From Schistosoma haematobium (lineage: Eukaryota; Platyhelminthes; Trematoda; Strigeidida; Schistosomatidae): a DNA stretch of 64,000 bases. Positions 56,610-64,000 of the stretch are shown piece after piece; the first letter of the stretch is position 1, and the number at the start of each line of letters is the position of its first letter. Under the pieces are notes generated by a model. The model was not told the DNA's origin. It ran no database searches and saw nothing but the letters and a program-made list of their open reading frames with translations. The translations under genes were made by a program, and so were the position numbers. The stretch covers positions 3,283,429-3,347,428 of the forward strand of contig NC_067202.1 of NCBI RefSeq assembly GCF_000699445.3. The letters are read 5' to 3'.

Positions 56610-57280
56610 GATTCAAAAAGAAAGAATAAATTCATAGAATAAGAAAAAGTATAAAGTGTAATTATAAAACTCAAGATTTAAGAGAAGACAAAAAGTGAAT
56701 ACATTTACAGCTTTGTAACCAATTCTAACCCATTCACCAAACTTCTGAAACTGTTGTTTGCCATAATTAATTGGATACTAAACAGGAAGTTGACACCTAT
56801 CAACATAACTCAATTCAACAATCAATGATTTCGTGAATTGATTCCACATTTTGATCACCCCCCCCTAGTTTTCTTCCATCCTACTTTTTATTAGGGTCTA
56901 TCAGATCAAGTTGTGACATTACATAATGATAACCAAATGTACAATACTTGTTTTAACCGAAATCCATTCACAAAGACTTTTTTGATAAGTTAAAAATCGT
57001 CTGAAAATTCAATACAACTGTTTCAAACTCATTCATACAGTATACCTTCAACAAAAGCTGTTCTATGAATCGTTTTTCTTCTTTAGACTTTTCAATTGAC
57101 CATCAATTCACCATGAAAATTTTCCTGTGAAAACGGCCTCCAGAAACTTTTCATCACTGAATAGTTTCCAATGTCATGCTTGTTCAGTCCTTGGATTCCT
57201 ATTTAGTTCTATCGATCAAGTTTCATTGCTACCTATAATCAAAATAACTCGATATCGTGTGCGTTATTATTGAGATGTTC
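56610..57280. other. Stretch without identified features
   Basis: AT-rich non-coding sequence. Confidence 0.5.
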
Positions 57281-57287
57281 GGTGGTT

Positions 57288-57385
57288 GGAGGTAATCGAC
57301 AGGAAACTCTGGGGTTTGAGTGTCATTCCATTTGATATACGTTAGCAAGACACATATTCAGTTTTGATAGAATTGATGTTCTCTA
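57288..57385 (-). mobile_element. H3 SINE remnant
   Basis: The tail phrase (GGTTGGAGGTAATCGACAGG) and parts of the hammerhead region are visible on the minus strand; stem II and the GAAA box are decayed. Confidence 0.6.
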
Positions 57386-57881
57386 TGCGATACAATACAA
57401 TACAACTAAACAATACTAAGGATAACAACTGATCAATCTATATTGGTAAGTATACATCCTAAGTGGATTATATCTTGATATGGAGTTCATTTGCTTGTGG
57501 TTCTCAATGAAGTCAGGTACATCCAGGCTTGGATTCTTCTACTAACAATATTCTTTGGATTTTTTAAATTAAATGAAACTTCTCCTTTAAAAGAATTCAG
57601 TATACTTTCTAAATCATTTGGTAGCACATATCATCTATATACTCATTTGTGTGTATGTAAGTGTATTGTGGGGTGTATATCTGATGATTTTATAGGAACC
57701 ATACATTAAATACATAATTTTCAAATCTTCCATCAGTTGTCTTTGACATACTTTATCATTCTTTCATTTTTGTTGTTATTACAATTATTTTCTGTTTCGC
57801 TTCCTGTTTTGTTCAATTGAATCTTCTCAATCTTCTGCTGGCATACAGTCCACCTCCGATTCATGATTTATACTAATTATG

Positions 57882-58230
57882 ACTGGCTTCAAGAGGTATT
57901 TTCTGGAGTTCTAGTGAGATATAGTGACCAATGGAGTTCAGCCGGGTCTGTTATGAGATAGTAATTCACTGATGACAATGGTGAATGTGTCATTCAATTT
58001 CATGGATTAGTTGAAGTTAGACATTAACACCGTTGGATGCCGGCCAACTCAGTGGTCTAGTGGTTAAACGCTTGCGCTCAAGACTGATAGATCTTGGGTT
58101 CGAGTCGGGATTATGGATTCGCACTGCCACTGAGGAGTCCCGTGCTAACACGAAATGGTCATCCAGTGCTTCCAGGTTTCCCATAATGGTCTAGCTTCAA
58201 TTGACTATTAAAATTACTATCATATCCACA
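57882..58230 (+). mobile_element. H2 SINE, near full length
   Basis: It shows the whole family layout: 5' segment (GACTGGCTTCAAGAGGTATT), tRNA-like part, CTGAGGAGTCCCGTGCTAAC, ACGAAATGG and the tail (CCAGGTTTCCCATAATGG). Stem II is mismatched. About 350 bp. Confidence 0.8.
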
Positions 58231-58239
58231 AAACCCCTT

Positions 58240-59135
58240 CCGACACTACTTATATCTGTCAACATAAGTAGCATACGCTATATATAAATATAACTTTCTT
58301 GGTACGTGTATGTTTATACATGTACTGAACCATGAGACAGGTGAACTAAGATAAGATAAACCTAAGTAATAGGCATACTTTTCATCATTCACTTATGGTG
58401 TGTATGTGTGTGTGTGATAGAGTGATATTACAGTTTCTTTTTGTTCAATTCAAAATAAATAAATCATAGTCCACCGTCCAAATTCTTTGTATTTTCTACT
58501 TCTATGTATATGTATATACATGTACAATAATATACCTATAAGCTTTCTCTATATCATTGTCTATACTGGTCACAATTTACTTTACCTTATTCGTTCATAG
58601 GAGGGAAGGAGTACATAGGTATATTGGGTTTATCTGTGACTACTACTATAATTATATTGATTTTTTCATTCCGTTGGATTAGAATGTCTACTTAGTCATA
58701 TGTATATACATATTAGTCATTTACCATGGTAGACCTTTGAACAAATCCCGAAACAGTTAAAGCTTAGTATTGGATATTCAATGAAAAGTAATTTGATATG
58801 TGATTCATGTGATGGGTGTGAGATTAGTTATCCTTTTGATGGAGTTTTGTTCTTTGAACTGGATAGTTTGATCGTGGAGCTTTCATCGTTCTTCTGAACG
58901 ACACATCATCAGCACAAACTTCAGATAGAAGTGAAGTGTTCGAATTTCTTCATATGCGTTTCACAGCTTGTTGATTCTTATTGACTTTAAATTTGTCATT
59001 GTTTACTTCTTTGTTTTGGTTGTGTCTCCCAATAGGAGACCAAACCATCCAGCTCAGAGAACAAAACTCTATCAAAATCATCTACCTGAGCTACAAATCT
59101 CCACCATTAATTATCCTTTTTTATAATGATTTAAT
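58240..59135. other. Stretch with few features
   Basis: A diverged R4 palindrome (58240-58275) and a short TG-rich run near 58400. No gene seen. Confidence 0.5.
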
Positions 59136-59139
59136 AAAA

Positions 59140-59718
59140 GTGCAGAAACATGATAGATCAGGTGTAGATGTGAAGAAGCGTATCAGCAAAGCAACGGCAG
59201 TATATCTACAACTGAAGAACTCTAAATTGAAACTCAAAACAACTGTCTATCAACCAACATCAAAGTCGCAATTTTCATTACAAATGTCAAGACAGTTCTA
59301 CTGTATGAAGCGGAAACTTGGAGAACTACGAAAGCGATCATCCCGAAAATACAAGTGTTCATTAACAGTTATCTACGTAAAATACTTCAGATCCGTTGGC
59401 CAGACACTATTAGCAACAACTTATTGTGGAAGAGAACAAATCAGATCCCAGCGGAGGAAGAAATCAGGAAGAAACTCCGGAAGTGTATAGGACACACATT
59501 AAAGAAAGCACGCAACTGCATCACATGGCAAGCCCTCATCATTTGGAATCCTTAAGGCTAAAAGGGAAGAGGAAGACCAAAGAACATATTACGCCGAGAA
59601 ATGGGAACAGCTATGAGAAGAATGAACAAGAATTGGATAGAGCTAGAAAGGGACGCCCAGGACAGAGTGGTTTGGAGATTGCTGGTCGGTGGCCTATGCT
59701 CCATTGGGGATAACAGGC
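59140..59718 (+). mobile_element. LINE-A fragment, C-terminal region
   Basis: Readable in three shifting frames: a DVKKRISKATAVYLQLKN-like part, then [20 protein letters not shown], then the end of the ORF. It is followed by a long (TAAG)n tail. Confidence 0.82.
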
Positions 59719-59719
59719 A

Positions 59720-59799
<80 letters not shown>
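59719..59799. repeat. (TAAG)n run at a LINE-A 3' end
   Basis: About 20 tetramers. This is the expanded simple-repeat tail of the LINE-A copy, the longest in the window. Confidence 0.95.
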
Positions 59800-60179
59800 C
59801 AATATCGAGAATTTCTCAGTATTTTCAATTTCAATTTGGAAAGGACAGGAGGCCTATGTTAGTCCTGACAATGAAGGTCTTTCCATTGACTCAACTTTCA
59901 TTTGAAAGCGTCGCTAGATGGAACTTTAATCATATATTGACATAATGAATTCCATGTGAACTATTTTAGAGTGTCTTCATAAAAACGCTTTTTTGAAAAA
60001 CAAAAGAAATGAAGGCATTTTATATTCGAATTCATCACTAAGTAAATTAAAAACTATGGTCAAGTCACCTCTGGTTCTTCAATATAACAATGGAATTAGG
60101 TTTAGTTTAGCCAGTCAAGCATGATACAAGAGCTTTTCTATACTGAGAATCAGCTTAGCTGAAGTTATTTGAATCTTTA

Positions 60180-61590
60180 CCAACAGCTCACTGTCTCTTT
60201 TTAGGCATAGGCTAGCCGCTTGTATACAGTATTCGAGTTTAGAACAACGAATACTGTATACAAAGTTAAAAAGGTTTTAACGTCAACAGGGCTAACGATC
60301 GCATGCATTTACCATGGGGTTCTAAAACCTTTGGTGGCTATCACACAGTAGTGTGCAGTAGTTTTTAAGTTTTGGTTAACGATGACTCCCAAATTATTGT
60401 GTGTCTGGACAACAGGTAGCTAAATTTCAGCTGACTACCGACTATCCCGTTGAATCATCAACGATTGGAATCCATTATCTCAACACATGTTTGATGACCA
60501 ATATGCATCATAATGCACTTGGAAGCATTTGTTAGCGATTGCCAAGTTTCAGGCCATTAAGATAATCCCTCCAGGTCATTTTGAAGCTCTAAACTACCAC
60601 ATTCTTTTATTATCGCTCTTCATATCTTGACGTCGTCAGCGTATAATAAGACCGATGATGATAGGAGACGAGGATGGTCATTTACATACAACAGGAACAA
60701 CACTGGCCCCCCAAACACTTCGATGGGCACAGTTTCCAAGCTAGACAACTTCGAGTTCACTTGTGCGCTTTGTTGACGCCCAACTACGGAGTCCTTTATC
60801 TACATCAATGAATTACCCACGATCCCGATATTACTAAGCTTATTTAACAGTGGGTTGTGAGGAACTTTGTCAAAAGTTTATTTGAAGTCAATGTAGGCTA
60901 CGTCTATAGGTAACTTTCAGTCTTTAAGAGCGTACCAACTTTCACGAGTTACTAATAGGTTAGCAAAACATGAGTGACCTGTTCTAAAGCCATTCCGCGT
61001 TTCAGAAAGAATCCGGTTTTCGTCGAAATACTTAAACAACTCCTTCCGACTAATCTTTTCTAAAATTTTAACAACAACGCTAGTTGGGCTAACGGGTCAA
61101 TAGTACTCAGGTTTATGTTTCGTACCTGTTTTGAATACAGGACTTATTATGGCGTTCTCCTAGTCTTTTGATAATCAACACTGAGATACAGATATATTAA
61201 AACATATATTTGAGGGACTCTCGGCAAAATCCACTAGTTTCTTTAGTAACCTAGAATGCATTTCACTGGATCCCGTGGATTCGCCTATATCAAGCTTATT
61301 TAGCAGATCGAATACATCGAGTTCTTTAATGTTCACGTTGTCCAGAGTGTTTGTGGAGGTTTATATGAACTGGAAGGGAGGTGTTTCTCTACGATATATA
61401 CATCGCTAAAGTATTTTGAGAATACCTGAGCTCTACCATAGTCGTCCTCCACCATCGACGAAGTACTACTATCTCCCCATAATGCTGGAATATTTCCTAT
61501 TCGCTTAGTCTTTTGGTTTATGTACGAGTGAAAGTGTTTTGGGTATTCCTTAGAATTGTAGCAACTCTCCTACAATTAATTTCGATTATG
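60180..61590 (-). mobile_element. CR1-like LINE reverse transcriptase, degraded
   Basis: With stops and shifts, the minus strand encodes RT motifs: a YIDFKQTFDKVPHNPLLNKL-type stretch near 60905-60840, FLLYVNDHPRLLSSS near 60715-60660, the catalytic box as LLYADDVKI near 60650-60625, and a C-terminal WPETWQSLTNASKCIMMHIG-like stretch near 60545-60490. This RT type (YADDVKIW) is that of CR1/SR1-like elements, distinct from LINE-A, B and C. Confidence 0.8.
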
Positions 61591-61635
61591 GTTAAATTTT
61601 ATTAAACCCTTTTAGTCAACTTACTTAACAGACGA

Positions 61636-62056
61636 TGTTAGTCGAACAGTAACAATTCCTTTATTTCCTTGTAATATTATGATCATTACCATATCTGTAT
61701 AAACATGTACGCTTGATCACATATAAAAGCCTACGCACATATCTCTCTAGCTAGAATGTTAACCGCTTGAATATCGATAGACCAATCATTCTCTTCCCCA
61801 TGTATATATGTACGCGAATCCTACTATTAACCTTTGCTTTTCATATCTGCGCTTTAATTCGATTTGACTGTAAATTTGCCTCTGTATTTGTTCGCACACA
61901 CACATTCACCTCTGTACTTCAAATTTGCTCGATTTGCTATCCGCTAATAAACTGTAGTTGTTGCTTCTTATTGCCTTCTAATTTCAAAAACCGTTGAGAT
62001 TTACATAAATACGGTTGTCAAGATGATTGATTGACGAAGCTAAGACACTATAGAAA
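61636..62056 (+). mobile_element. LTR-like segment (solo LTR or LTR with start of internal region)
   Basis: It starts at TGTTAG, has a TATA box (TATAAAA, 61722-61728) and AATAAA (61946-61951) in the right order, and is followed at 62057 by TGGCGACCCAACG, which looks like a tRNA primer-binding site. No second LTR and no gag or pol is seen. The call is based on layout only, and the ends are uncertain. Confidence 0.4.
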
Positions 62057-62099
62057 TGGCGACCCAACGTACGAACACGACATAATTCTCGACGATATA

Positions 62100-62585
62100 A
62101 TCTAGTTTCGATTAGATTTTCTGGGCGTTTTCTGCTGACTGCCATTTGGAGGGTATAGTACAGAAGAAAATTCTTTTCTTGAGCTTTTATATCTAGAGGA
62201 CCTCTTTGAAGGCGGTCGTTCCTCCTTTGGCCCTTGTAAGTCGATCGATTCTGAGCTTATATGAGGTAACTTCACGTCTATTGGTATAACGAGCGAGTGA
62301 GCACCACTTGACGTATCTCGATTGCTCTTGGTAATACTTCTTTTTGCAGCATTCACCAATGCAATGGCTTCGGAGAGAAAGCTGTTTGCGCCCGAGTAGC
62401 ATTGCTGACACAACCATACGCAACTATTTGTACTAAACCAGTTGAAACCTCAGACGTTAGATTCATGCAGAATTTTTGGTACCATCTTTTACACTCATCA
62501 TATTGCATACCACTTCCTACGATGTATCCACAACCTGGGAGTTGACAGTTACCTTTTTTGCACTGTTCAGTTATCATCCAGAGGG
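62100..62585 (-). mobile_element. ORF1-like zinc-finger fragment of a CR1-like element
   Basis: Overlapping minus-strand frames (62577-62353, 62413-62102) together read like one protein with a frameshift. CQLPGCGYIVGSGMQYDECK and WYQKFCMNLTSE show Cys spacing like a PHD-type finger (with the usual His replaced by Gln). A Ser/Lys-rich tail follows. A finger of this kind is known in ORF1 of some CR1-like LINEs, and the orientation fits the RT at 60180-61590. Confidence 0.5.
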
Positions 62586-62589
62586 TTCC

Positions 62590-63125
62590 AGAAGAAAACT
62601 AGACATAAACAATATCTAAAGTCAAAATAAATTGATCGATCTAAAAGTGCAAACAAATACAAAAAGAACCAGTGTACTGAAAAGTTTATTTCAAGCACTG
62701 AGTTTCACTCTATACGCTTTTTTCAACAGGCAAGTTAGATATGCTACAGAGTTGTGTTGATAGAAGACATATTTAGATGATTAAACTGAAAGCTCCGGTG
62801 AAAACTATACTTTTACATCTAGAACTCATCCATTAAATGAATGAAAAAGTTCCGGAAAACAAACAAACTAGATATTGTAGTTTTACTGAACGATGAGAAA
62901 AGAATAATTAAACTTACACAAATGAATGCCAAGATGTATGATTTTATTCTTCATTGGAACATAATGACTGAATGTAGTAACATTTCATCTTGACGACTTT
63001 CGTGAATAGATAATGCTTTCTCATTTGAAGTGAGAATGACTAGATTCGAGTTTTCATCAACATTAGATTTCAGCTTGAGCTACTATTCAGTCAGTAGAAA
63101 GATTTTGATCTAAGTTCCCTGCTAA
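62590..63125. other. Stretch without identified features
   Basis: AT-rich sequence with no recognisable ORF or repeat. Confidence 0.5.
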
Positions 63126-63130
63126 TTATT

Positions 63131-63345
63131 CATCATGAGGCAAGCCGTAAGTTGGAATTCTGAAGGGAAGCTGAAAAGAGGAAGATCAAAGAACACACTA
63201 CGTCAGGAAATAGAAGCACATATGAAAAGGATGAATAACAACTGGAAAGAACTGGAAAGGATTGACCAGAACAGGGTGGGCTAGTGAGTGATGGTGGGCG
63301 AACTATGCTCCTCCACGAGGAGTAACAGGCGCAATTAAGTAAGGC
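63131..63345 (+). mobile_element. LINE-A 3' end fragment in the right inverted arm
   Basis: GCAAGCCGTAAGTTGGAATT to the GGAGTAACAGGCGCAATTAA tail. It begins exactly at the inner end of the arm. Confidence 0.82.
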
Positions 63346-63793
63346 AATAATACTTTGATCAAGCATCATTTATCAGTAATTCTTAAAAAGAACTATAAAT
63401 AATAATGAATCACGTTGTTATTATTTTATTGAGTAGTTATCGATTTTGTTATTGATTTCAACACATTCTTTGTAACAGTTCATGATCACATGTACTATGT
63501 AGTGTGCTACTTATGTCGACATAAGTAGTATATAAGACCAATCAGAAATGGAATGTCTGACAGTAGAAGGTTATGAATAATCGGATAGAAGCGAACAGGA
63601 ACAGAGAGTGACTGGTATGGAAATGAAGGGATAATAAAGTCTAAGACAATTAATAGACATTTTGCAAATAAATGATTGAACATATGGTTTTTATATTTTA
63701 TTAAATAACTCGGTAATTTTATGTTAAGTTGTGAACGGTTTTCCCACCCAACTTCTCGATTATAACAGTACTAGGGGACTATGGACTAGTAAG

Positions 63794-64000
63794 TGGTTAT
63801 GAAGCTAGACCACCATGGAAAACCTGGAATCATTGGACTGCCGTTCTGTAATAGTATGGGACTATTGAGTAGTGAGCACCCACGATCCCTCACCTGGGAT
63901 TCGAAGTCAAAGACCTCGGTGTCGTGCGTGAATGCTCAACTTCTAGACAACTGAGACGGCTGGCATCGAACGGTGTTAATATCTCACTTCAACTAATCCA
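63794..64000 (-). mobile_element. H2 SINE in the right inverted arm (cut by window end)
   Basis: The inverted counterpart of the H2 copy at 53810-54150, with the same worn hammerhead segment; the long 5' segment lies beyond the window. Confidence 0.72.

Larger units (their letters stand above)
63131..64000 (-). repeat. Right arm of the inverted duplication (reaches window end)
   Basis: The reverse complement of 53944-54813, running off the window. From its inner end outward it holds a LINE-A 3' fragment (63131-63345), a unique part, R4 (63484-63660) and an H2 copy (63794-64000). The spacer between arms is about 8.3 kb. Confidence 0.95.

Noticed and set aside
59611..59802. Minus-strand frame with Leu-Thr-Tyr-Leu repeats
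   Set aside because: It is the (TAAG)n tail of LINE-A read backwards.

Overview
The window looks like nuclear DNA of a schistosome blood fluke (genus Schistosoma; the species cannot be read from it). The evidence is an AT-rich genome with long GT-AG introns packed with retroelements, several SINE families carrying hammerhead ribozyme cores (one resembles the schistosome Sm-alpha satellite/SINE), and RTE-like LINEs with simple-repeat 3' tails. There is no operon-like or bacterial organisation.

Positions 1 to about 31,100 hold one plus-strand gene that enters from the left. I could place nine exons (2-1128, 3149-3757, 7169-7947, 13486-13805, 15200-15970, 17307-17837, 19965-20424, 26229-26719, 29077-29118). 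All junctions are GT-AG, all phases agree, and the joined frame is 1,710 codons including the stop, with the N-terminus outside the window. The product is a very large multi-KH RNA-binding protein. Its KH1-KH2 and KH3-KH4 pair layout fits an IGF2BP/IMP-like protein, but with long Asn/Ser/Asp-rich insertions and degenerate GXXG loops in KH2 and the KH4-like segment. A last mini-exon of 14 codons is followed by a T-rich, repeat-poor stretch of about 2 kb that is probably the 3' UTR.

The introns carry nested mobile elements. The clearest nest is in intron 3: a SINE (called R1 here) is split by a near-complete LINE (LINE-A, 9185-12805), which is itself split by a hammerhead SINE (H3, 10107-10505) with a 13-bp target-site duplication. 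Removing H3 and one duplication copy restores the LINE-A reading frame. Intron 2 holds LINE-C inserted in another R1 copy. Intron 7 holds a LINE-B copy split by a composite R1 plus H3 insertion.

From about 31,100 to 64,000 I find no host gene. The region is a mosaic of a long LINE-B copy (32640-36560), fragments of LINE-A, LINE-B and LINE-C, a CR1-like element with an embedded LTR-like segment (60180-62585), three hammerhead SINE families (H1 Sm-alpha-like, H2 and H3) and microsatellites, including a (GTTA)n array of about 380 bp. An inverted duplication of at least 870 bp, gap-free in alignment, pairs 53944-54813 with 63131-64000 and runs off the right edge.

Family names LINE-A/B/C, R1, H1-H3, R4 and R5 are local labels for this window, not database names.
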